Shown here piece after piece: positions 1 through 5,149 of a stretch of 5,149 nt of DNA. The stretch covers positions 1-5,149 of the forward strand of contig QMMZ01000197.1 in the NCBI GenBank assembly GCA_003647525.1. The letters run 5' to 3'. The stretch's first letter is position 1; the number at the start of each line of letters is the position of its first letter. Under the pieces are notes generated by a model. It worked only from the letters and a program-made list of their open reading frames with translations, was not told where the DNA came from and made no database searches. Source of the DNA: Deltaproteobacteria bacterium. GTDB lineage: Bacteria; Desulfobacterota; Desulfobacteria; Desulfobacterales; ETH-SRB1. Made by a program: the position numbers and the translations under genes.

Positions 1-1
1 A

Positions 2-865
2 TCATCTCAAAAACGCACACTTTATTTTTTTAGATATAGAAAAGATTTTAAAGCAAAAAATGGTGCCGGTGGTCAAGGCAAACGCAAGGCAGGCAAACAT
101 GGCGATGACCTTGTTATAGAAATTCCTCCAGGAACCGTGATTAGCGACACCGATACCTGGCAAGTAATCAAAGATCTTACAAAACCCGGTGAAAAATATA
201 TAATAGCAAAAGGCGGCAGAGGAGGACGGGGTAACGCTCGTTTTAAAACATCAACAAACCGTGCGCCTCGTTTTGCTCAGCCAGGCGAATCAGGTGAAAT
301 ATTAAAACTTAAACTCGATCTCAAACTTCTTGCCGATGTTGGTATAATAGGTCTCCCCAATGCCGGTAAATCCACCCTTATCAGCGCAATTTCTTCAGCA
401 CATCCCAAAACAGGAAGTTATCCCTTTACAACTCTTGTACCAAATCTCGGCGTTGTTAAAACAGACTGGGGAGAGCCCTTTGTAGTGGCGGATATACCAG
501 GTTTAATTGAAGGTGCACATAAGGGCGCCGGGCTTGGTATAAGATTTCTGCGCCACATAGAAAGAACACGCATTCTTATTCATTTGATAGATTCGTCATC
601 AATTGATCCGGCAGACCCGCTTAAGTCATATAAAACTGTAAATAAAGAACTGGAAATGTACAATAAGGAGCTTGCAAAAAAAAATCAAATAGTTGTTCTT
701 AACAAGATTGATATGCCTGAAGCTAAAAAGGCTGTTGATATTTTTCAGGCCTTTGCCAAGGATATCAAAATCATATTAATTTCGGCGTTAACCGGAGAAG
801 GAATTGATAATTTAAAATCAAAAATTGTTCAATCCCTGGATAAATTAGACAAATTAGATGAATGA
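2..865 (+). CDS. obg: Obg family ribosome-assembly GTPase, 3' part (N-terminus off the window)
   Basis: This is the Obg/CgtA GTPase, which binds the large ribosomal subunit and links its assembly to guanine-nucleotide levels. The frame is open from base 2. A GTG at 137 is internal, because the 45 codons before it match the glycine-rich Obg fold (KNGAGGQGKRKAGKHGDDLV, then IEIPPGTV). Numbering visible residues from base 2, the Obg domain continues to about residue 105 (AKGGRGGRGNARF). The G domain follows: G1 GLPNAGKST at 117-125, switch region YPFTTLVPNLGVV, G3 DIPG at 164-167, G4 NKID at 234-237 and G5 ISALTG at 260-265. There are 287 visible residues; about 50 N-terminal residues are probably missing, giving about 340 in total. 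The protein ends soon after the G domain, without the long acidic tail of E. coli ObgE. The last nine residues are a small LDK-LDK-LDE repeat. The stop (TGA 863-865) lies inside the start of proB. Identification is secure. Confidence 0.97.
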   Translation, partial: SSQKRTLYFFRYRKDFKAKNGAGGQGKRKAGKHGDDLVIEIPPGTVISDTDTWQVIKDLTKPGEKYIIAKGGRGGRGNARFKTSTNRAPRFAQPGESGEILKLKLDLKLLADVGIIGLPNAGKSTLISAISSAHPKTGSYPFTTLVPNLGVVKTDWGEPFVVADIPGLIEGAHKGAGLGIRFLRHIERTRILIHLIDSSSIDPADPLKSYKTVNKELEMYNKELAKKNQIVVLNKIDMPEAKKAVDIFQAFAKDIKIILISALTGEGIDNLKSKIVQSLDKLDKLDE

Positions 866-2006
866 TAAAAGAAAAATATGTTTTGAAGACGCAAAACGCA
901 TAGTTGTAAAGGTAGGCAGCGGTGTTCTTACAGAAGATAATGGATTAAATTTAAAGGTTCTTAGATCAATCAGCAGACAGATTTGCCAACTTGCCGACAG
1001 AGGATTAGAGATAATTTTGGTATCATCCGGCGCAATGGCTTCAGGTATAAAAAAAATAGGACTTTCTAAAAGGCCGGATGAAATCCCAAAAAGACAGGCC
1101 GTTGCAGCCGTTGGTCAGGCTGGACTAATCATGGAATACGAAAAGTCTTTTGCACGATATAATAAAAAGGTTGCACAGATACTTCTAACAGGTGACGATC
1201 TCGTGAATCGAAAGAGATATTTAAATGCGCGTAATACTCTTTGTACTCTGCTGTCATGGCAGGTTATTCCAATCATAAATGAAAACGATACAGTTGTGGT
1301 TGAAGAGATAAAGTTTGGGGATAATGATAACCTTTCCGCAATGATAACCTTGCTCATGGATGCAGATATTCTTGTTAATCTTACTGATATTGATGGTCTT
1401 TACACCAGAGATCCGCGTAAGGATCAGAATGCTGAACTTATTTCAATAGTTGCCACAATTAAAAAAGATATTGAAAAATATGCAAGCGATATTTCGGGTC
1501 CTCTGGGAACCGGCGGTATGCTCAGCAAGATAAAAGCAGCAAAAAAGGTTACTGCCGCAGGCATACCTATGTTAATAGCCGGGGGTGAAAAGCGTGATAT
1601 TCTGATAAAGCTCTTTTCCGGTGAAGAGCACGGCACTTTTTTTATTCCAAAAAAAGAAAAGCTGGCAAACCGTAAATGCTGGATAGCTTTTACATTAAAG
1701 CCTAAAGGAACTATCATGATTGATGATGGAGCTGCGACTGCTATCCTTAAAAGCGGCAAGAGCCTTCTTCCAAGCGGTATAGTAAGAGTAGATGGGGAAT
1801 TTAGCGTGGGTGCAGCAGTTGAATTCAGAAGAAAAAGCAATGATGAGATTTTGGGTACAGGCCTTGTAAATTACCGTGCTTCCGATATACGTAAGATAAT
1901 GGGGCTCAAGTCCGGCAAGATAAAAAAATATCTCGGGCATAAGTCCTACGATGAAGTCATACATAGAGATAATCTGGCGATAACGTGTGATGTAAAACCT
2001 GTGTAA
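858..2006 (+). CDS. proB: Glutamate 5-kinase with C-terminal PUA domain
   Basis: ProB phosphorylates L-glutamate with ATP to give gamma-glutamyl phosphate, the first and usually proline-inhibited step of proline synthesis in the cytosol. The 382 residues hold an amino-acid-kinase domain (about 12-260) and a PUA domain (about 275-365). Visible motifs are VVKVGSGVLT with Lys18, VSSGAMASG (55-63), AAVGQAGLI, INENDTVVVEEIKFGDNDN (140-158, the glutamate-binding part), LTDIDGLYTRDPR (175-187) and GTGGMLSKIKAA with Lys224. By alignment from memory, Lys18, Ser57, Asp144, Asn156, Asp157 and Lys224 match E. coli Lys10, Ser50, Asp137, Asn149, Asp150 and Lys217. The ATG is forced: an in-frame TAG (855-857) lies directly before it and the next Met is residue 60. 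No good Shine-Dalgarno precedes it, so translation is probably coupled to obg through the 8-nt overlap. Its partner proA follows after a repeat-filled gap. Length is normal for the PUA-containing form. Confidence 0.97.
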   Translation: MNDKRKICFEDAKRIVVKVGSGVLTEDNGLNLKVLRSISRQICQLADRGLEIILVSSGAMASGIKKIGLSKRPDEIPKRQAVAAVGQAGLIMEYEKSFARYNKKVAQILLTGDDLVNRKRYLNARNTLCTLLSWQVIPIINENDTVVVEEIKFGDNDNLSAMITLLMDADILVNLTDIDGLYTRDPRKDQNAELISIVATIKKDIEKYASDISGPLGTGGMLSKIKAAKKVTAAGIPMLIAGGEKRDILIKLFSGEEHGTFFIPKKEKLANRKCWIAFTLKPKGTIMIDDGAATAILKSGKSLLPSGIVRVDGEFSVGAAVEFRRKSNDEILGTGLVNYRASDIRKIMGLKSGKIKKYLGHKSYDEVIHRDNLAITCDVKPV

Positions 2007-2007
2007 A

Positions 2008-2119
2008 ATCGTTTACGGTTGTCAGTTTACAGTTAACAGTTGATCAAAACATAAAACAACATATGAAGTTAAGGTTTTCGGAAAGAACCGTGAACCGTGA
2101 ACCGTGAACTGTAAACCGT
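2008..2119. repeat. Heptad-array inverted repeat element 1 (proB-proA gap)
   Basis: The left array has five consecutive 7-bp units with no indel between them (2008-2042): ATCGTTT, ACGGTTG, TCAGTTT, ACAGTTA, ACAGTTG. The right array (2085-2119) has five complementary units: GAACCGT three times, then GAACTGT and AAACCGT. Paired as a hairpin around a 42-nt loop, I count 24 of 35 Watson-Crick pairs plus 3 G-U pairs. The left array runs into the motif GTTGATCAAAACATAAA (2039-2055), which recurs in element 2. The loop also holds TTAAGGT (2069-2075), likewise shared. The element starts 1 nt after the proB stop and ends 2 nt before the proA ribosome-binding site. No T-tract follows the right arm, so it does not look like an intrinsic terminator. 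Function is unknown; it resembles short tandem heptamer or REP-type dispersed repeats. Confidence 0.85.
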
Positions 2120-2121
2120 TC

Positions 2122-2128
2122 AAGGAGG
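2122..2128 (+). promoter_or_regulatory. Ribosome-binding site of proA
   Basis: AAGGAGG is a near-perfect Shine-Dalgarno, 6 nt before the ATG at 2135, and it fixes the proA start. It lies 2 nt after the last heptad of repeat element 1. ProA is the gene with the strongest ribosome-binding site in the window, which fits independent initiation where overlap with proB has been lost. Confidence 0.9.
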
Positions 2129-2134
2129 AATCAG

Positions 2135-3391
2135 ATGTCTGTTGAGTCAACAATTGTTGAGATGGCAAAGGCAGCCAGAGCAGCTTCCATTGAAATGGCA
2201 AGATGCCCTTCGGATAAAAAAAATGAAGCGCTTATAAGGATAGCTGATAATGTTGAGAAAGAGGCACCCTATATCCAGGAGGAAAATAAAAAGGATTTTT
2301 TGCGTGCCAGGGAAATGGGGCTTTCCAATGCAATGATTGATCGGCTCACTGTAAAGGATTCAACAATTAAATCCATGGCAGATGGGCTCAGAGAGGTTGT
2401 CCGGATTCCGGACCCTGTGGGCTCGATGAGTAATACATGGCTTAGGCCCAACGGGTTAGAAGTGTCACGTATGCGCATACCTCTCGGTGTTATTGGCATT
2501 ATCTATGAGTCAAGACCAAATGTTACTGTAGATGCCGCCGGTCTTTGCTTGAAAGCTGGAAATGCAGTGATACTTCGTGGAGGTTCTGAAGCTCTTCATT
2601 CGAATCAGGCGCTATCTGCTATAATAAGTAATGCCCTTAAAGAATCCGGACTTCCTGAGGGAGCAGCGCAAGTTGTTCCCATAAGGGACAGAGATGCTAT
2701 TAATGTTCTTTTGAAACAGGAAGAATTTATTGATCTTATTATTCCTCGAGGCGGTGAAGGCCTGATACGTTTTGTGGTAGAGAACTCGAAAATACCGGTC
2801 TTAAAACACTACAAGGGCGTATGCCATGTATATGTTGATGAAGGGGCGGATCTTGCAATGGCTGATGATATTTGTTTTAATGCAAAAGTTCAGCGTCCGG
2901 GTGTTTGCAATGCCATGGAAACAATGCTTGTCCACAAATCCGTATCTGAAAATTTTTTACCGGCCATGGGAAAACGTTTTGTTGAAGCAGGTGTAGAAAT
3001 AAGGGGCTGCCCTGAAACATGTAGAATCTTGCCAGAGGCGGCAAATGCCGTGGAAGATGACTGGCCAGCGGAATTCCTTGATCTTGTTCTTGCAGTGAAA
3101 GTTGTGGAAGATATGAAAGAAGCTGTTACGCACATCGCAAGATATGGATCAAGCCATACAGATGTAATCGTAACTTCGGATTATAACAGGGCAAGGCGTT
3201 TTGTACGTGAAGTGGATTCATCAGTTGTTATTGTCAATGCTTCTACTCGTTTTAATGACGGGGGGCAGCTTGGACTTGGAGCGGAAATAGGTATAAGCAC
3301 TTCAAAACTTCATGCCTTTGGGCCTATGGGTGTTAATGAATTAACAACAACCAAGTTTGTTGTTTTTGGAGAGGGACAGATAAGAATTTAA
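2135..3391 (+). CDS. proA: Glutamate-5-semialdehyde dehydrogenase (gamma-glutamyl phosphate reductase)
   Basis: ProA reduces gamma-glutamyl phosphate with NADPH to glutamate-5-semialdehyde, which cyclises to pyrroline-5-carboxylate, the second step of proline synthesis. The labile intermediate comes from ProB, encoded just upstream. The 418 residues are the usual family length and have the aldehyde-dehydrogenase fold. Motifs in order: [29 protein letters not shown] with ILRGGSEA (about 116-153, cofactor side), [11 protein letters not shown] (201-211), [15 protein letters not shown] (221-235), [11 protein letters not shown] (253-263) with the catalytic cysteine Cys258, and the ProA signature ending [14 protein letters not shown] (332-345). 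The C-terminal part has [23 protein letters not shown] followed by [15 protein letters not shown]. The start is set by AAGGAGG at 2122-2128. It is flanked on both sides by heptad-repeat elements, unlike every other gene here. No frameshift or missing key residue is seen. Confidence 0.97.
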   Translation: MSVESTIVEMAKAARAASIEMARCPSDKKNEALIRIADNVEKEAPYIQEENKKDFLRAREMGLSNAMIDRLTVKDSTIKSMADGLREVVRIPDPVGSMSNTWLRPNGLEVSRMRIPLGVIGIIYESRPNVTVDAAGLCLKAGNAVILRGGSEALHSNQALSAIISNALKESGLPEGAAQVVPIRDRDAINVLLKQEEFIDLIIPRGGEGLIRFVVENSKIPVLKHYKGVCHVYVDEGADLAMADDICFNAKVQRPGVCNAMETMLVHKSVSENFLPAMGKRFVEAGVEIRGCPETCRILPEAANAVEDDWPAEFLDLVLAVKVVEDMKEAVTHIARYGSSHTDVIVTSDYNRARRFVREVDSSVVIVNASTRFNDGGQLGLGAEIGISTSKLHAFGPMGVNELTTTKFVVFGEGQIRI

Positions 3392-3394
3392 AGA

Positions 3395-3598
3395 ACGGTT
3401 TGCGGTTTACGGTTTACGGTTCACGGTTTACGGTTGATCAAAATATAAAGTAACTACTCAGGCGTTTAGGCTGAAGGTAGAAGGCTTTTAGGGAAAAGAC
3501 TCCCGGAGGCCAATGTGTTATTAAGGCTACCAACTTAAGGTGGAACATTGAACTGCAAACCGACAACCGTGAAGTGTGAACCGACAACCGTAAACCGT
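3395..3598. repeat. Heptad-array inverted repeat element 2 (proA-nadD gap)
   Basis: The left array has six uninterrupted 7-bp units (3395-3436): ACGGTTT, GCGGTTT, ACGGTTT, ACGGTTC, ACGGTTT, ACGGTTG. The right array has eight units (3543-3598): GAACATT, GAACTGC, AAACCGA, CAACCGT, GAAGTGT, GAACCGA, CAACCGT, AAACCGT. Folding the six left units onto the last six right units gives 33 of 42 Watson-Crick pairs plus 3 G-U by my count, with no indels. The left array passes into GTTGATCAAAATATAAA (3433-3449), identical at 16 of 17 positions to element 1. TTAAGGT (3535-3541) precedes the right array, as in element 1. The core (3437-3542) is longer than in element 1 and carries a second heptad set. The element starts 3 nt after the proA stop and ends 5 nt before the nadD Shine-Dalgarno. 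I see no gene in this gap. Function is unknown. Confidence 0.87.
3468..3488. repeat. Short heptad triplet of a different unit inside element 2
   Basis: Three consecutive 7-bp units, AGGCTGA, AGGTAGA and AGGCTTT, sit in the loop of element 2. They share the AGG start and the 7-nt period of the flanking arrays but not their sequence. A further AAGGCT occurs at 3523-3528, and GGTAG (3476-3480) can pair with CTACC (3527-3531). With only three degenerate units, chance is not excluded. Confidence 0.45.
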
Positions 3599-3603
3599 TA
3601 CTG

Positions 3604-3608
3604 AAAGG
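3604..3608 (+). promoter_or_regulatory. Ribosome-binding site deciding the TTG start of nadD
   Basis: AAAGG lies 8 nt before the TTG at 3617. An in-frame TGA at 3602-3604 rules out any earlier start, and the nucleotide-binding motif begins only five codons after the TTG. The site therefore supports TTG as the real initiation codon. Confidence 0.7.
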
Positions 3609-3616
3609 TCTGTTTT

Positions 3617-4297
3617 TTGGAACATATAGGGCTGTTCGGAGGGACTTTTAATCCAATTCACGTAGGGCATCTTAGAGCTATTCAGGAGGTGCAAAATCGT
3701 TTTGTCCTGGATAAATGCTATCTGATTCCAGCAGCTCTTCCTCCACACAAGGAGCCGGGTGATGTGGTCGATGCAAAATATCGCTTTGAGATGATTCGGC
3801 TCGCTGTCTCAGAATATCCTGAACTTTTAAAGTCAGTTATTATTTCCGATGTTGAGATTAAGCGTTCAGGCCCATCATATACCATTGATACCGTTAACCA
3901 CTTTAAATCCATTCTGCCGGATTATTCCAGACTTTATTTTATTCTTGGTATTGACGCGTTTCTTGAAATAGATACCTGGAAATCTTTTTTAGATCTTTTT
4001 TATCTTACATCTTTTATTGTTATGACACGGCAGAGAGGTATAGATACCGAAGAAGCGTTGAAATGGAAAGTTCTTGAAGATTATATTAAGGAAAAAATAT
4101 CCAGCACCTATAGATTTTCCATTTCCCGATCATGTTTTGTCCATGAAAAAAAACAGACAATTTTTTATGTGGATATAAATTCACCTGATATATCATCAAC
4201 TAAAATTCGTGATCTTATTAAGAAAGGCATGCCGATTAATTCCCTGGTTCCTAAGAAGGTGGATGACTTTATTATCAACAAAGGACTTTATATATGA
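3617..4297 (+). CDS. nadD: Nicotinate-nucleotide adenylyltransferase
   Basis: NadD transfers AMP from ATP to nicotinate mononucleotide, giving deamido-NAD, the late common step of bacterial NAD synthesis. The 226 residues form a single nucleotidyltransferase Rossmann domain. The ATP-binding motif GLFGGTFNPIHVGHL is at 5-19 with the HxGH histidines (His15, His18). Substrate-side motifs follow: IPAALPPHKEP (37-47), GPSYTIDTV (85-93), FILGIDAFLEIDTWKSF (108-124) and MTRQRG (136-141). The second nucleotide-binding signature ISSTKIRDLIKKG is at 192-204, then the usual VP (211-212). Length is slightly above the common 190-220, mostly from residues about 142-185. The start codon is TTG and is essentially forced, because an in-frame stop lies 12 nt upstream and the motif begins at residue 5. 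The gene follows repeat element 2 and overlaps rsfS by 4 nt (ATGA), so the two are probably translationally coupled. Confidence 0.95.
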   Translation: MEHIGLFGGTFNPIHVGHLRAIQEVQNRFVLDKCYLIPAALPPHKEPGDVVDAKYRFEMIRLAVSEYPELLKSVIISDVEIKRSGPSYTIDTVNHFKSILPDYSRLYFILGIDAFLEIDTWKSFLDLFYLTSFIVMTRQRGIDTEEALKWKVLEDYIKEKISSTYRFSISRSCFVHEKKQTIFYVDINSPDISSTKIRDLIKKGMPINSLVPKKVDDFIINKGLYI

Positions 4298-4647
4298 TTT
4301 ATGAACACGATCCCTCTCTTGACGTATACGTTAAATCAGCTTTGGAAAAAAAAGTTATAGGACTGGTTGTTCTGGATGTTCGGGGGCTGACTTCTATTGC
4401 AGATTATTTTATAATTTGCAGCGGGCTTTCTAATCGCCAGGTTAGAGCGGTTGCTGAATCTATTCAGGTAGATCTGAAAAAGAAAGGAATAAAGCCGCTT
4501 AGCGTTGAGGGTCAAAAAGAAGGGCACTGGGTTATTATGGATTACGGTCATGTTATTATCCATATTTTTTATGAACCGGTGCGTACCTTATATGATCTCG
4601 AAAGCCTCTGGATAGATGCGAAAAGGATTGCTAACCATAATGAATAA
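4294..4647 (+). CDS. rsfS: Ribosomal silencing factor RsfS
   Basis: RsfS (DUF143/Iojap family, formerly YbeB) binds uL14 (protein L14) on the large subunit and blocks subunit joining, lowering translation in stationary phase or starvation. The 117 residues match the family's usual length. Motifs seen: [20 protein letters not shown] (25-44), [12 protein letters not shown] (46-57), [20 protein letters not shown] (71-90) and [19 protein letters not shown] (91-109). At residue 86 there is His where many homologues have Asp (DYGD/DLGD); the rest of the motif is normal, so this is probably lineage variation. Its start overlaps the nadD stop, and AAAGGA (4280-4285) lies 8 nt upstream as a good Shine-Dalgarno. 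Adjacency of nadD and rsfS is very widespread in bacteria and supports both calls. Confidence 0.95.
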   Translation: MIYEHDPSLDVYVKSALEKKVIGLVVLDVRGLTSIADYFIICSGLSNRQVRAVAESIQVDLKKKGIKPLSVEGQKEGHWVIMDYGHVIIHIFYEPVRTLYDLESLWIDAKRIANHNE

Positions 4648-5149
4648 TACAAAATTTTGCATGCTGATTATCCTGGATGGATGGGGAATTAGTTCTAATA
4701 GGAAAGGCAATGCTGTCAAGCTGGCCAAAACTCCTTATCTTGACAGACTTAAGAAAAAATATCCCCACACCAGCCTTTTATGTTCCGGAGAAGCTGTAGG
4801 CCTTCCAGAAGGAATTATGGGAAATTCCGAGGTCGGGCATCTTAATATCGGAGCCGGAAGGGTAGTATATCAGTATCTTTTAAGAATAGATAAATCAATA
4901 AGATGCGGAGAGTTTTTTGAAAATAATGTTTTAAAGTCTGTAATATCAAAAGTTAAAGCAAATGATTCTGCATTACATTTGATGGGACTTATTTCAGATG
5001 GCGGCGTTCACAGTCATTTCAGTCACTTGCTGGCTTTGCTGAACATGGCAAAAAAAGAAGAGCTTAAACATGTTTACATTCATGCTATCCTTGATGGCCG
5101 GGATACCCCACCTGACAGTGGGGCTGATTACATAAAAAGTTTGCAGAAT
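4640..5149 (+). CDS. gpmI: 2,3-bisphosphoglycerate-independent phosphoglycerate mutase, 5' part
   Basis: GpmI interconverts 3-phosphoglycerate and 2-phosphoglycerate in glycolysis and gluconeogenesis using two metal ions (usually Mn) and a phosphoserine intermediate. The frame is open to the right edge: 170 codons of a protein usually about 510-520 long, so the C-terminal two thirds are missing. Visible motifs are MLIILDGWG (8-16) with metal-ligand Asp13, [20 protein letters not shown] (54-73) with catalytic Ser63, [14 protein letters not shown] (117-130) with substrate-binding His125, and ILDGRDTPP (150-158). The ATG at 4640 gives the normal short leader before LDGWG; a second ATG at 4661 is possible but would trim that leader and has no ribosome-binding site. 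The only nearby Shine-Dalgarno is AAAAGG (4621-4626), rather far at 13 nt, so coupling to rsfS through the 8-nt overlap is likely. Confidence 0.95.
   Translation, partial: MNNTKFCMLIILDGWGISSNRKGNAVKLAKTPYLDRLKKKYPHTSLLCSGEAVGLPEGIMGNSEVGHLNIGAGRVVYQYLLRIDKSIRCGEFFENNVLKSVISKVKANDSALHLMGLISDGGVHSHFSHLLALLNMAKKEELKHVYIHAILDGRDTPPDSGADYIKSLQN

Noticed and set aside
676..684. Run of nine A in obg as a programmed frameshift or assembly error.
   Set aside because: The Obg frame is intact on both sides (NKID and ISALTG follow in frame), so there is no sign of a shift.
1115..1964. Minus-strand open frames of 80, 138 and 89 codons within proB.
   Set aside because: They are antisense shadows of a clearly conserved gene, with no recognisable domain.
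2040..2067. Possible promoter for proA: TTGATC (2040-2045), 16-nt spacer, TATGAA (2062-2067).
   Set aside because: Each box matches consensus at only about four of six positions, and the equivalent place in element 2 has no -10 at the right distance.
3505..3538. GGAGG (3505-3509) followed by ATG at 3513 or GTG at 3515, a possible leader peptide in the proA-nadD gap.
   Set aside because: The frames are only 3 and 7 codons long, the ATG is too close to GGAGG, and there is no attenuator-like structure or proline codon run.
3395..3598. The repeat gap as a CRISPR array.
   Set aside because: The units are 7 bp, contiguous and without spacers, and no cas gene is present.
3543..3618. Right arm of element 2 plus TTTTTT (3613-3618) as an intrinsic terminator.
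   Set aside because: The T-run is 14 nt beyond the arm and overlaps the nadD start codon. The loop is over 100 nt and nadD must be expressed downstream.
3527..3748. Minus-strand open frame of 73 codons across the repeat gap and nadD start.
   Set aside because: It runs through heptad repeats (the product has a repeated GCRFTLHGCRF pattern) and then antisense to nadD, so it is a by-product of the repeats.

Overview
The window is a stretch of a bacterial housekeeping operon, all on the + strand: obg (3' part), proB, proA, nadD, rsfS and gpmI (5' part). The DNA is AT-rich by eye. This gene order (obg-proBA-nadD-rsfS-gpmI, normally preceded by rplU-rpmA) is, from general knowledge, typical of Desulfobacterota (the former sulfate-reducing Deltaproteobacteria). 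That placement is an inference from synteny and protein style, not a database result.

Layout. 2-865 is the Obg GTPase, whose N-terminus lies off the left edge. 858-2006 is glutamate 5-kinase (ProB), overlapping obg by 8 nt. 2007-2134 is an intergenic gap almost filled by a heptad-repeat inverted element. 2135-3391 is glutamate-5-semialdehyde dehydrogenase (ProA). 3392-3616 is a second, longer gap filled by the same kind of element. 3617-4297 is NadD, starting at TTG. 4294-4647 is the ribosomal silencing factor RsfS, overlapping nadD by 4 nt. 4640-5149 is the first 170 codons of cofactor-independent phosphoglycerate mutase (GpmI), overlapping rsfS by 8 nt and running off the right edge. I see no convincing terminator and no tRNA, rRNA, CRISPR array or transposase gene.

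How the genes fit together. ProB and ProA carry out the first two steps of proline synthesis (glutamate to glutamyl phosphate to glutamate-5-semialdehyde). Obg and RsfS both act on the large ribosomal subunit. NadD makes the dinucleotide precursor of NAD, and GpmI interconverts 3- and 2-phosphoglycerate. The proteins look ordinary and intact.

The unusual part is non-coding. The only two non-overlapping junctions, on either side of proA, each carry two arrays of a 7-bp unit (ACGGTTN on the left, its complement NAACCGT on the right). The arrays face each other as a large imperfect inverted repeat around an AT-rich core. The left arrays of both elements end in the same 17-nt motif (GTTGATCAAAAYATAAA), and both elements lie in the same orientation. 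This looks like a dispersed, REP/STRR-like repeat family and is the item most worth following up.
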